A stretch of DNA of 64,000 nucleotides from Actinomycetota bacterium (GCA_028697145.1 JAQVFR010000004.1:65390-129389), one strand, 5' to 3'. Positions 52,208-60,555 are shown, counted from the first letter of the stretch. Notes: a model not told the origin generated them from the sequence alone. Translations and numbers: made by a program.

Positions 52208-53533
52208 TTGACTGCTTGTTACATTTACAGTCATGAGAACAACATCTTATATTTCTATTTCGGGAATCGCATGGCTCAGGTGCAGAGGTCTCCCTTAGAA
52301 CACACACCAACGGTTCCCGTACAAGAACCTCATCTTCCAGAGCGTGTTCCTCTCGTACATGCGGACGCTGAGATACCTCCACAGTCCTCGGAATATAGAT
52401 ACAACAGGACGCACAGGCATATCCTGTCCATCTGGTTTGTTGTCTCCGTACTATTGGTAGTAACGGCCATTATCCTCATCCTGGTTTTTTCTTTGACTGG
52501 ACCCGTTTATAAGGTGACCATGTTCCGTGCCAATCAGGAAAGAAGTGGAGAATACACCGGACGCGGCCCTTCCGCCCTCACGGGAGTTAAGTGGAGGTTC
52601 AAGGCGGGAGGCCAGGTTCATTCCTCCCCGGCGGTTTCCGGAGGTAAGGTATATTGCGGCAGCTCAAATGGACACATCTACGCCCTGGATGAACAAGAGG
52701 GAGCGCTTATATGGAAGTCAAATACATCAGGGGTTAATCGTTCCTCCCCAGCGATATCAGGAGGCATGGTCTATTGCGGCAGCTCCGATGGACACATCTA
52801 CGCCCTGGATGCGGGTACGGGCAGGGAGAGGTGGAGGTTCGAGACCGGAGATGAGGTGACCTCCTCCCCAGCGGTATCCGGAGGCATGGTCTATTGCGGC
52901 AGCTCCGATGGACACGTCTACGCCCTGGATGCGGAGACGGGAAGGGAGAGGTGGAGGTTCGAGACGGGAGGCTCAGTGACTTCCTCCCCGGCCATTTACG
53001 AAGGCACCGTCTACTGCGGGAGCTTGGATATGCACATCTACGCCGTGGATGCGGATACGGGAAGGGAGAGGTGGAGGTTCGAGACCGGACACTGGGTAGG
53101 CTCCTCCCCTGCGGTATCCGGAGGCATGGTCTATTGCGGCAGCTCCGATGGATACGTCTACGCCCTGGATGCGGTGACGGGCAGGGAGAGGTGGAGGTTC
53201 GAGACCGGAGATGAGGTGACCTCCTCCCCAGCGGTATCCGGAGGTATGGTCTATTGCGGCAGCTGGGACAGATTCATCTACGCCGTGGATGCGGATACGG
53301 GAAGGGAGAGGTGGAGGTATGAGACATGGGGCGAGGTGCTCTCCTCCCCGGCGGTATCCGGAGGCATGGTCTATTGCGGCAGCTCCGATGGACACGTCTA
53401 TGCCCTGGATGCGGAAACGGGCGGGGAGAGGTGGAGGTTCGAGGAAGGATGTTTCTTATACTCGTCCCCTGTAGTGTCCGGAGGAGCGGTATTCACTGGT
53501 AGTCCCGCCGGATACTTATATGCTTTGGAATAG
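52208..53533 (+). CDS. Membrane-anchored PQQ-type beta-propeller protein
   Basis: 441 residues. One membrane helix (HILSIWFVVSVLLVVTAIILILVFSL, about residues 70-97) is followed by an extracytoplasmic beta-propeller of about eight 40-residue blades with the pattern SSPAVSGGMVYCGSSDGHVYALDAxTGRERWRFETG. This is the BamB/PQQ-dehydrogenase-like Trp-docking repeat, but cofactor residues are not evident. Blades are nearly identical at DNA level with a 120-base period, so they expanded recently. The TTG start lies 10 bases after AGGAGGG; ATG 52271 is an alternative. An adhesion or scaffold role is plausible. Confidence 0.82.
   Translation: MTACYIYSHENNILYFYFGNRMAQVQRSPLEHTPTVPVQEPHLPERVPLVHADAEIPPQSSEYRYNRTHRHILSIWFVVSVLLVVTAIILILVFSLTGPVYKVTMFRANQERSGEYTGRGPSALTGVKWRFKAGGQVHSSPAVSGGKVYCGSSNGHIYALDEQEGALIWKSNTSGVNRSSPAISGGMVYCGSSDGHIYALDAGTGRERWRFETGDEVTSSPAVSGGMVYCGSSDGHVYALDAETGRERWRFETGGSVTSSPAIYEGTVYCGSLDMHIYAVDADTGRERWRFETGHWVGSSPAVSGGMVYCGSSDGYVYALDAVTGRERWRFETGDEVTSSPAVSGGMVYCGSWDRFIYAVDADTGRERWRYETWGEVLSSPAVSGGMVYCGSSDGHVYALDAETGGERWRFEEGCFLYSSPVVSGGAVFTGSPAGYLYALE
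52620..53470 (+). repeat. Intragenic tandem repeats, 120-base period
   Basis: Blocks such as GGTATCCGGAGGCATGGTCT recur every 120 bases, for example near 52874, 53114, 53234 and 53354, with few changes. They encode the propeller blades and are prone to copy-number change by recombination. Confidence 0.85.
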
Positions 53534-53709
53534 AGATAACAAACATGCCTGCAGCCTAAAAGTCCCACGAGAAGGCTACGGAGGCAATATGACGACTCAC
53601 CTGCCTCGAGCTGAGGCCCTGATAGTCACTTTCCAGGAGCAAGTATCTCAAGTCACCTATTTCAATACTCCTAGCGCCCGGCTTATCCTTCATCCCTGCT
53701 GCGCCATGC

Positions 53710-55098
53710 CTAGTTCTCGTTCTGTGCCGCCATCATCGCTTCCGCCATTCTCTTCAGCTCTTCCAGGCTGACGAAACCCGTTAGCCGCACCTTTATATCC
53801 CCCGCCTCGAAGTAGAGGGTGCCACTGCTGTCACCCATGGTGTAAAAATGCGCCTTGCCGCCTGAAAGCTCGATCTCCTGCCGGGCGAAACCGGGCATGC
53901 CCGTCGTGCTGGCAGGGTTCCCTTTTTGGTGTTCTTTCAGGGCATCCTGGGCAACGTAGATGAAGCTGCTTCCGTTGCGGTATATGAAAAAGCTCGGCTG
54001 TTCCCATACCGGGTTCGGAGTATCCGGAACGTTGTTCGTAACGAGCTTTGTGTTATCAACATAGCCAGCCTCGTACAGCTCATAGCCGCTTGGCAAATAC
54101 GGCGGCAACACATACTTGTAGGTAAGGACCGCGTCCAGCTCCTCGACGTTTGCGACTGCAGTATATCCGTGATCCGAAACGGAAACTCTGCCGCCTGCCG
54201 CATCCAGCTCCTTCCGTGCATCGAATTCGAACCTGGAGGGATCGATATCTATGTTCATTTCAACCGAGGTGATCTCTATTCTGCGAGCAAGCTGTCCGCC
54301 GGCGTACAGCTCCTCCCGCAGCACGATGCCGCTGTCCTTATCCACGAACAGATAGTTGGTGGCATCACCTTCACCATCTGCGGATCCTCTCTGCATCGTG
54401 AGCTCCACTTTTATGGCCGGCTTATCGCCCACTCTCTCCTCGCCTATGACCTTGAAATTCGATTTGTCCTGCAACAACCCTTCAACAGGCATCGTATACA
54501 GTGCATAATGCGGGTAACCGAAGAAGTCGCCCCCCGGCCAATGGGGTATGTTCTTCTCCAGTTGAACGAAATGAACCTCGCCCTGTCCGTCTGTGGTCAC
54601 AAACATGAAGTCCTTGCCGTCACATTTCGCTATGGAAATGATCCTGGAGTTCTCCGAGGTCGGTCCTACATCCGTTACGTTAATGACGGAGTGAAACTTG
54701 CCGGGGAACTCTATCCACACATCCTCAGTTGTTTCGGTAAATACCCTTCCCTCATCATTGTATTCGAGATTCGATATCGTCATATGCACGCTCTTCATGT
54801 CCCGCAAGGCTTCGCTCGTAACTTGGCAGATGACGTCCGCTGATACGGTGCTCGGCCTGCCGAGACCGGCAACGATCAGAGAGGCTGTGATCGCAACGAA
54901 GAGTGCAAGCAGCAGGAGTGCGGCAATCAAGCTTATGGGACGCAGCCTCCTCGCCATTCCTTTTCTCGCAGGGCCCCGTCCTACCACTTCCCCAGCTGCG
55001 GCACTTTTATGAGCCCTCTCGATGATCGCTCCGAGGCTTCTCATGTGAGACGGCACTTCCACCATTGGGAAATAAACCTTCTTCACATCCCTTGCCAT
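53710..55098 (-). CDS. Membrane-anchored LolA/DUF4367-like protein, putative anti-sigma
   Basis: 462 residues from ATG 55098 (AAGGAGG upstream). A cytoplasmic N-terminus of about 55 residues is followed by a helix (ISLIAALLLLALFVAITASLIVAGL). The outside part has a LolA/LppX-like beta domain (VICQVTSEALRDMKSVHMTISNLEY onward) and a DUF4367-like C-terminal domain (YKYVLPPYLPSGYELYEAGYV; SLEELKRMAEAM). It follows the ECF sigma gene by 18 bases, the normal place for an anti-sigma factor; no classic zinc-binding HxxxCxxC anti-sigma motif is seen. 1166 bases are almost identical to part of the gene at 55906. Confidence 0.78.
   Translation of the reverse strand: MARDVKKVYFPMVEVPSHMRSLGAIIERAHKSAAAGEVVGRGPARKGMARRLRPISLIAALLLLALFVAITASLIVAGLGRPSTVSADVICQVTSEALRDMKSVHMTISNLEYNDEGRVFTETTEDVWIEFPGKFHSVINVTDVGPTSENSRIISIAKCDGKDFMFVTTDGQGEVHFVQLEKNIPHWPGGDFFGYPHYALYTMPVEGLLQDKSNFKVIGEERVGDKPAIKVELTMQRGSADGEGDATNYLFVDKDSGIVLREELYAGGQLARRIEITSVEMNIDIDPSRFEFDARKELDAAGGRVSVSDHGYTAVANVEELDAVLTYKYVLPPYLPSGYELYEAGYVDNTKLVTNNVPDTPNPVWEQPSFFIYRNGSSFIYVAQDALKEHQKGNPASTTGMPGFARQEIELSGGKAHFYTMGDSSGTLYFEAGDIKVRLTGFVSLEELKRMAEAMMAAQNEN
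53730..54895 (-). repeat. 1166-bp near-identical duplication, copy A
   Basis: Matches 55923-57088 (offset 2193, same orientation). The only difference I can find is C54781 versus A56974, giving Met or Ile. Boundaries are abrupt: the genes have different first exon-like 5' ends and different last codons outside the block. Confidence 0.9.
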
Positions 55099-55116
55099 GG
55101 CAATCAACCTCCTTCA

Positions 55117-55746
55117 TTAGGGACCCTTCTCGAGTATCGTATTAAGCGCTACGCTCTCCAACAGCGCTTGCTGTTCTGATTGCTGCATCCATCTTCTAAG
55201 TAGCCTTAGACCGCGATGACACTGCGCCTTGACCGTGCCTGTCGGCCTGCCCAATATGCTTGCTGTCTCTTCCAGTGTTCTGTCTTCGAAGTACCTTAAA
55301 AACACAACCTCTCGATACTTCCTGGGCAGCTTGCATAAGTAAGGGGTGATAGCGATGAAGTCATCGCTGTTTTCCAGTTGATTCCATGCCTCCTCTATCT
55401 CACTCTTGACCGACTCATTCCTCGCTCTCACCGCATCGTCATGAAATGAACCCATGCCGCTGGCATGCTTGCCTATTGTATTCAACCTGCGAAAGTACAT
55501 TGCTATCTCTCTCGACGCTATACGATAGACCCACGCTGAGAATGTTCCCTTTGTGTAGTCATATTGCTCTAGTGCTTGTAGCGCTTTCAAGAACGTCTCG
55601 GACGTTAAATCCAGCGCAACTTCAATATCCCTCGTGCTATACAGGATATAGTTGAGTATCCTCTTGTAATTAATCTCGTATAATGCGCTGAATGCTCTGA
55701 TGTCATCCTTTACGTTCTTCTCAAGATCTCTATTTCTGCTATCCAG
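55117..55746 (-). CDS. ECF-type RNA polymerase sigma factor, CTG start
   Basis: About 209 residues. The track begins at TTG 55590, which would cut off most of region 2. The frame is open back to CTG 55746, which sits 6 bases after GGGAGGA, and no ATG, GTG or TTG lies between the upstream TGA and 55590. The extended N-terminus (DDIRAFSALYEINYKRILNYI) completes sigma region 2, which continues DLTSETFLKALQALEQYDYTKGTFSAWVYRIA. Region 4 is LPRKYREVVFLRYFEDRTLEETASILGRPTGTVKAQCHRGL. The putative anti-sigma gene follows. Confidence 0.82.
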   Translation of the reverse strand: MDSRNRDLEKNVKDDIRAFSALYEINYKRILNYILYSTRDIEVALDLTSETFLKALQALEQYDYTKGTFSAWVYRIASREIAMYFRRLNTIGKHASGMGSFHDDAVRARNESVKSEIEEAWNQLENSDDFIAITPYLCKLPRKYREVVFLRYFEDRTLEETASILGRPTGTVKAQCHRGLRLLRRWMQQSEQQALLESVALNTILEKGP

Positions 55747-55852
55747 AGTGCTTCCTCCCGTAGGTTCGCGTCAAACCCCAGTGAATACCCCTCTATATAT
55801 TTAAATGCATATAGAGCAAGGATGGTTGCATGCTTTTGTATGCCAGCATCGA

Positions 55853-55879
55853 GGAGGGGGCTCACAACAAGCCCCCTCC
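55853..55879. terminator. Hairpin GGAGGGGGCT-N7-AGCCCCCTCC
   Basis: A perfect 10-bp stem, 27 bases past the stop of the minus-strand gene at 55906. No U-tract follows, but position and strength suggest a transcription end for that gene. Confidence 0.5.
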
Positions 55880-55905
55880 ATATTCCACACCAAGCAACAA
55901 AGATA

Positions 55906-57147
55906 TTACTTTCGGGTGTTCTCCATCATCGCTTCCGCCATTCTCTTCAGCTCTTCCAGGCTGACGAAACCCGTTAGCCGCACCTTTATATCCCCCGCCT
56001 CGAAGTAGAGGGTGCCACTGCTGTCACCCATGGTGTAAAAATGCGCCTTGCCGCCTGAAAGCTCGATCTCCTGCCGGGCGAAACCGGGCATGCCCGTCGT
56101 GCTGGCAGGGTTCCCTTTTTGGTGTTCTTTCAGGGCATCCTGGGCAACGTAGATGAAGCTGCTTCCGTTGCGGTATATGAAAAAGCTCGGCTGTTCCCAT
56201 ACCGGGTTCGGAGTATCCGGAACGTTGTTCGTAACGAGCTTTGTGTTATCAACATAGCCAGCCTCGTACAGCTCATAGCCGCTTGGCAAATACGGCGGCA
56301 ACACATACTTGTAGGTAAGGACCGCGTCCAGCTCCTCGACGTTTGCGACTGCAGTATATCCGTGATCCGAAACGGAAACTCTGCCGCCTGCCGCATCCAG
56401 CTCCTTCCGTGCATCGAATTCGAACCTGGAGGGATCGATATCTATGTTCATTTCAACCGAGGTGATCTCTATTCTGCGAGCAAGCTGTCCGCCGGCGTAC
56501 AGCTCCTCCCGCAGCACGATGCCGCTGTCCTTATCCACGAACAGATAGTTGGTGGCATCACCTTCACCATCTGCGGATCCTCTCTGCATCGTGAGCTCCA
56601 CTTTTATGGCCGGCTTATCGCCCACTCTCTCCTCGCCTATGACCTTGAAATTCGATTTGTCCTGCAACAACCCTTCAACAGGCATCGTATACAGTGCATA
56701 ATGCGGGTAACCGAAGAAGTCGCCCCCCGGCCAATGGGGTATGTTCTTCTCCAGTTGAACGAAATGAACCTCGCCCTGTCCGTCTGTGGTCACAAACATG
56801 AAGTCCTTGCCGTCACATTTCGCTATGGAAATGATCCTGGAGTTCTCCGAGGTCGGTCCTACATCCGTTACGTTAATGACGGAGTGAAACTTGCCGGGGA
56901 ACTCTATCCACACATCCTCAGTTGTTTCGGTAAATACCCTTCCCTCATCATTGTATTCGAGATTCGATATCGTAATATGCACGCTCTTCATGTCCCGCAA
57001 GGCTTCGCTCGTAACTTGGCAGATGACGTCCGCTGATACGGTGCTCGGCCTGCCGAGACCGGCAACGATCAGAGAGGCTGTGATCGCAGACAACAGAAGA
57101 ACCGTCCCTATCGTTAGGGCTATATTTCTTGAATATCTATTGCGCAT
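55906..57147 (-). CDS. Membrane-anchored LolA/DUF4367-like protein, paralogue
   Basis: 413 residues from ATG 57147 (GAGGAGATGAAGC upstream). The extracytoplasmic 388 residues are the same as in the anti-sigma-like protein except Met to Ile in MKSVHI, but the N-terminus is only a short basic signal anchor (MRNRYSRNIALTIGTVLLLSAITASLIVAG). It therefore lacks the cytoplasmic segment that could bind a sigma factor. It may compete for the same ligand or surface partner. The C-terminal residues differ (MENTRK against MAAQNEN). Confidence 0.78.
   Translation of the reverse strand: MRNRYSRNIALTIGTVLLLSAITASLIVAGLGRPSTVSADVICQVTSEALRDMKSVHITISNLEYNDEGRVFTETTEDVWIEFPGKFHSVINVTDVGPTSENSRIISIAKCDGKDFMFVTTDGQGEVHFVQLEKNIPHWPGGDFFGYPHYALYTMPVEGLLQDKSNFKVIGEERVGDKPAIKVELTMQRGSADGEGDATNYLFVDKDSGIVLREELYAGGQLARRIEITSVEMNIDIDPSRFEFDARKELDAAGGRVSVSDHGYTAVANVEELDAVLTYKYVLPPYLPSGYELYEAGYVDNTKLVTNNVPDTPNPVWEQPSFFIYRNGSSFIYVAQDALKEHQKGNPASTTGMPGFARQEIELSGGKAHFYTMGDSSGTLYFEAGDIKVRLTGFVSLEELKRMAEAMMENTRK
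55923..57088 (-). repeat. 1166-bp near-identical duplication, copy B
   Basis: Partner of 53730-54895. Near-complete identity, including third codon positions, means very recent duplication or continuing gene conversion. Confidence 0.9.
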
Positions 57148-57176
57148 GCTTCATCTCCTCTCAAGATCCACAAGGT

Positions 57177-58553
57177 CTAGTTGAAATAGCTGCTTCTCTC
57201 AACGCTCACAGGCCAACGACCTCCAACCAGTGCAACATGGATTGAGCAATTCCTGTTCCATGGTATACCCATATCTTGGATTCGAACGCTACCGACTTTC
57301 CCCACTGTGATACTGAAGGACCAATTATCAGCCGTGTCTGTTGTGACCCACACGTTGAATTGTGCTGATGAATATGATGAGCCGTTGTAGAAGGTTAGAT
57401 ACACATCATGACCTGTATAGCATTCTGCAAAGAAGAAGTCCTTGTTGCCAACATCATATCCATTTCTTCCTTCGCTACTTGTAGCCCACTGACCATACTG
57501 CGTTGTTCTCTCTGTATTGTAGTAATACGGGTTCAGCGGAGTCTGGCTAAAATTAATCCTATCAGCCTTTGTCCCATAGTTTGTCCCACTTGGAACGCCG
57601 CTAGTTGATCGGGAGAGGCTAGATCCAGTGTATACCCAGTTTGCAGCTGGAGACGTTGAGCCGCCATTCCATATATGTTGTGTATCAACCCTAATGTAAG
57701 CACCACCACTTCCTAACCATCCATCTGTAAAGCCAGTTACGAACCATGTAGGATAACTTGAATACCCCTCAGAAAAATAAATTAAATCGTTCTGCTTCCT
57801 CCATGTTCCCCCATTTGAGGCTACCATAGTCCCTTTGACATATGATCTTTCCGCCATGAAATTATTTGTCCCTGTTGATCTTACCCTCGCTACTCTGTTC
57901 TTGGGGCTTCCGCTGGCAAACCCCGCTGTTCTTCTTGTTTTCGGTGGCATATACCAACCTATCGTTTCTTTGGAGTTGTTATCACTTCCTCCGTTATACG
58001 CATCTACATACATATTTGCGCCTCTGGTCAGGTCGGCATTATAAACCTCTACATATGAGGTTGAAGAAGAATCTGAATAGACATCTCCAAAACACCACCA
58101 TGGATTAGTAGCATCCTTATTAATAAGGGTTCTCGAGCCAGTGCCGCAGCTTCCTTCGTTGCCCGCATATATACTTCTTTCTGCTACAAGCCCAAATTCG
58201 CCATATACAGTACAAGAGTATTCTTTATTACTCCCTATTACTCCGTTGACATATACCGTACCCCTGCGGCTTGGCCCTATAGACAACGATGTGTGTCCTA
58301 TTTGTGAGCTGCTATCATAAAAATATAAATCTACTTGCTGGCTATACTGTGAACAACTCCTTATGGCAATATAGTTCTGCCAGCCAGTATATCCATCAGC
58401 GAAATACCATGCAGTAGATGATCCTGAGGCTCCGCTTGACGTGTGGCCACCTTTTGCGGTGCTAGGCGGCGTTGCATAGGAGACAGCTGTTGAAAGTATT
58501 AGAAAAGAAAGCGCCAATATAACAACAAAGTAAACCCTTCTTGTGGGATTCAT
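57177..58553 (-). CDS. Secreted repeat protein with WYFADGYTGW-type domains
   Basis: 458 residues with a clear signal peptide (VYFVVILALSFLILSTAVSYA). It has repeated beta-rich domains of about 100 residues, each opening with an aromatic motif: TAWYFADGYTGWQNYIAI, PWWCFGDVYSDSSST, LIYFSEGYSSYPTWFV and DFFFAECYTGHDVY. Similar FAEGxT repeats are found in surface proteins of uncultured actinobacteria. Very rich in Ser, Gly, Tyr and Asn, and visibly AT-richer in codon use than its neighbours. The function is unknown; an extracellular or S-layer-associated role is likely. GGAGTGATCCT precedes ATG. It lies 29 bases upstream of the duplicated gene and may be co-transcribed. Confidence 0.75.
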   Translation of the reverse strand: MNPTRRVYFVVILALSFLILSTAVSYATPPSTAKGGHTSSGASGSSTAWYFADGYTGWQNYIAIRSCSQYSQQVDLYFYDSSSQIGHTSLSIGPSRRGTVYVNGVIGSNKEYSCTVYGEFGLVAERSIYAGNEGSCGTGSRTLINKDATNPWWCFGDVYSDSSSTSYVEVYNADLTRGANMYVDAYNGGSDNNSKETIGWYMPPKTRRTAGFASGSPKNRVARVRSTGTNNFMAERSYVKGTMVASNGGTWRKQNDLIYFSEGYSSYPTWFVTGFTDGWLGSGGAYIRVDTQHIWNGGSTSPAANWVYTGSSLSRSTSGVPSGTNYGTKADRINFSQTPLNPYYYNTERTTQYGQWATSSEGRNGYDVGNKDFFFAECYTGHDVYLTFYNGSSYSSAQFNVWVTTDTADNWSFSITVGKVGSVRIQDMGIPWNRNCSIHVALVGGRWPVSVERSSYFN

Positions 58554-59045
58554 AGGATCACTCCTTTACAAGCGCTGAACACGAATGGATGAATGAATGC
58601 ATCGAGTTCTTTCGTTTGATCTCCACCCCCTTAAGGCTAGCCTCACTTACTTCCGTTTAGCATATCTAGCCCCACCCTAAAATCATTCTAGCTTATTAAG
58701 CCCCCCCCCCTGTCAATGTACATTTATCGCATACATTATCTATGCGTAGGACGCCCATGGATTTGTATCCACGCCGATAAAACAGCAGGATAATCACATA
58801 CCTACCGCTAAGAGTATCGCTGAGGTAGAAGGCAGTTTAGAAAAGAGGCGGTTTTCTGAAGCTAGTATGTTGATAAGGAAGCGCCTATTATTCGGGATGA
58901 GCGGTAGAAGAATTGAACACTGATAAAATACGCCAAGGTACAAATCGGGCAAATCGTGTGGTCATATTGTGGTCACGGGGTCTTCCGGAGACCAGCCCAA
59001 CGAAAAGCAGGCCGGGGAATATATCCTCTGGCCTGCTCTTATAGG
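58554..59045. other. Non-coding 492-base region near tRNA-Arg
   Basis: AT-rich; holds a run of about 12 C (near 58701), the right copy of the 32-bp repeat, and GTGGTCATATTGTGGTCACGG close to the tRNA. No gene is supported; the short ORFs at 58888-59079 run into the tRNA. Confidence 0.5.
58827..58858 (+). repeat. 32-bp direct repeat, right copy
   Basis: Identical to 52012-52043. It lies about 190 bases from the 3' end of tRNA-Arg, on the far side of the accessory block. Confidence 0.85.
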
Positions 59046-59120
59046 TGGAGCCCCTGGCGAGAATCGAACTCGCGCACAAGGATTAGGAATCCTTTGCTCT
59101 ATCCACTGAGCTACAGGGGC
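59046..59120 (-). tRNA. tRNA-Arg, anticodon CCT
   Basis: 75 bases on the minus strand, starting GCCCCTGTAGCTCAGTGGAT and ending GGGGC-T-CCA with CCA encoded. Acceptor stem GCCCCTG/CAGGGGC, anticodon stem AAGGA/TCCTT with loop TTCCTAA, T-arm CGAGTTCGATTCTCG. Such tRNA 3' ends are common integration sites. Confidence 0.95.
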
Positions 59121-59474
59121 CCGGATACTAACCGCCGTTGCGAGCGACTTATACCTCAAGAATTATAGCTTGAGGGGATGGCGCCTTCAAACGAGATCCC
59201 GGCGCGCGCCCTCATGCTCTGTTTCGTTGACGGAGCGGCGGCGATGACATTATAGTAAGAGGTGCGAAATCGGCCGAGAAGGCCGGAACGGAAGCAGCGG
59301 ATCAAAGCAATAAGCCACGGAGGCTGAGGCGAAAAGAAATCGCCGGGTACCGTGGCGTTTTTAATTTGCACCTGGCGGGAAAAACAGGCACAAGGTCATG
59401 AAGGCCGAGGATCAAGCGGGCGCAAGGGAGCAGCGGAGGCTCGTGCGGCGCAACGATATCGGGAGGTAGATAGC
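59121..59474 (+). other. Leader region of the Ni/Co transporter operon
   Basis: 354 bases without a gene. Apart from the terminator at 59314, several potential stems are visible (for example GGCCGAGAAGGCC near 59271-59285). I do not recognise the cobalamin B12 box or the NiCo riboswitch consensus, but the layout, with an intrinsic terminator 118 bases ahead of cbiM, fits a metal- or cofactor-responsive leader. Confidence 0.45.
59314..59362 (+). terminator. Intrinsic terminator in the cbiM leader
   Basis: GCCACGG ... CCGTGGC (7 bp) with an inner GGCG/CGCC pairing and then GTTTTTAATTT. It points in the same direction as cbiM and lies upstream of it, so it should act by attenuation. Confidence 0.6.
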
Positions 59475-60155
59475 ATGCACATCCCCGACGGCTTTCTGAA
59501 CAGCGGAGTGAGCATCGCCACCGGCGTGGTGGCGGCGGGCGCGGTAGGTTACGGGCTGTACAAGGCCCGGGAGGAGCTGGACGAGAAATCGGTACCCATG
59601 CTGGCCCTCTGCGCCGCCTTCGTCTTCGCCGCCCAGATGCTCAACTTCCCTGTGGCGGGCGGCACCAGCGGCCACTTCCTGGGGGGTATCCTGGCGGCGG
59701 TGTTGCTGGGACCATGGCTGGGCAGCCTGGTGATCGCCTTGGTCCTGCTGGTGCAGTGCCTGGGCTTCGCCGACGGCGGGCTCACGGCACTGGGTGCCAA
59801 CGTCTTCAACATGGCGGTCATCGGCACCATACTCTCTTATTACTTCTTCTACGGCATCAAGGCGCTCCTCCCCAAGAGCAGGACCGCCTTCCTCGCCGCA
59901 ACCGGCGCCGTCGCCTGGCTGTCGGTGATGCTGGCATCCGGCGCCGCCGCGGTCGAGCTTGCCGTTTCCGGCACGACCCCGCTCAGCGTGACCCTTCCGG
60001 CCATGCTGGGGGTGCACGCCATCATCGGTGTCGGTGAGGCGGTGATCACCGTCCTGGTGGTGGGCACCGTTCTCGCGGTGCGCCCGGATCTGGTGAAGAC
60101 CTATGGATATCAGCCCCCCGTGCCCAGGTTCGAGGAAGCGGAGGTGAACCAGTGA
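59475..60155 (+). CDS. cbiM: Cobalt/nickel ECF transporter S component CbiM
   Basis: 226 residues from ATG 59475 (GGGAGGTAGATAGC upstream). The mature N-terminus MHIPDGFLNSG gives the metal-binding His2 of CbiM/NikM. About seven membrane helices are visible, with the conserved FPVAGGTSGHFLGG loop carrying a second His. It binds Ni2+ or Co2+ outside and docks on the EcfT/A module encoded downstream. Its stop overlaps the next start (ATGATGG). Confidence 0.93.
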   Translation: MHIPDGFLNSGVSIATGVVAAGAVGYGLYKAREELDEKSVPMLALCAAFVFAAQMLNFPVAGGTSGHFLGGILAAVLLGPWLGSLVIALVLLVQCLGFADGGLTALGANVFNMAVIGTILSYYFFYGIKALLPKSRTAFLAATGAVAWLSVMLASGAAAVELAVSGTTPLSVTLPAMLGVHAIIGVGEAVITVLVVGTVLAVRPDLVKTYGYQPPVPRFEEAEVNQ

Positions 60156-60553
60156 TGGAGGCGCGCAGGAAGAGCATTATCGTCTTCACCCTGGCCGGAC
60201 TGGCGGTGGCCGTGGCCCTGGCCCTGGTCATCTCCCCCTGGGCGTCCTCATCGCCGGACGGCCTGGAGAAGGTGGCCGAGGACAAGGGGTTCATCGAGAA
60301 AGCGGAGGAGACGGAGCCGGCGTGGGAAAGCTCTCCCATACCGGATTACGCCGTACCCGGTTTGACCACGGAGGTGGTCGACGAGGAGACGGGCGAGGTA
60401 GCCGAGGAGCCCACGAAACTCGCCACCGCGCTGGCCGGCCTCATCGGCACCGTGGGCATATTTCTCATCGCCTGGGGCCTGGCCCTGGTGCTCAAGAAGA
60501 AGAAAGGCGAGACCGAGGTGGCGGCCTCCGGAGGAGGCCCCGCACTCGAGTAG
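60152..60553 (+). CDS. PDGLE-domain protein, CbiN/NikN-like component
   Basis: 133 residues with two membrane helices (IVFTLAGLAVAVALALVI and LAGLIGTVGIFLIAWGLALVL) and the motif SSPDGLEKVAEDKGF in the outer loop that defines the family. It replaces CbiN as the small accessory subunit that stabilises or stimulates CbiM. The 4-base overlap with cbiM implies coupled translation. Confidence 0.9.
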   Translation: MMEARRKSIIVFTLAGLAVAVALALVISPWASSSPDGLEKVAEDKGFIEKAEETEPAWESSPIPDYAVPGLTTEVVDEETGEVAEEPTKLATALAGLIGTVGIFLIAWGLALVLKKKKGETEVAASGGGPALE

Positions 60554-60555
60554 AC

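Noticed and set aside
52620-53470. Regular repeats that could suggest a CRISPR array
   Set aside because: Period is 120 bases, in frame, and encodes propeller blades; there are no short repeats with unique spacers and no cas genes in the window.
53926-54843. 305-residue plus-strand ORF, also present at 56119
   Set aside because: Two near-identical copies look like conservation, but this only reflects the DNA duplication; it is antisense to the LolA-like genes and lacks a ribosome site.
58699-58712. Run of C bases as a phase-variation tract
   Set aside because: It is not inside a reading frame and is too far from the nearest start to judge an effect on a promoter.
59121-59474. Cobalamin or NiCo riboswitch
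   Set aside because: Expected for a cbiM leader, but I could not match the B12 box or the NiCo core, so only an uncharacterised leader is reported.
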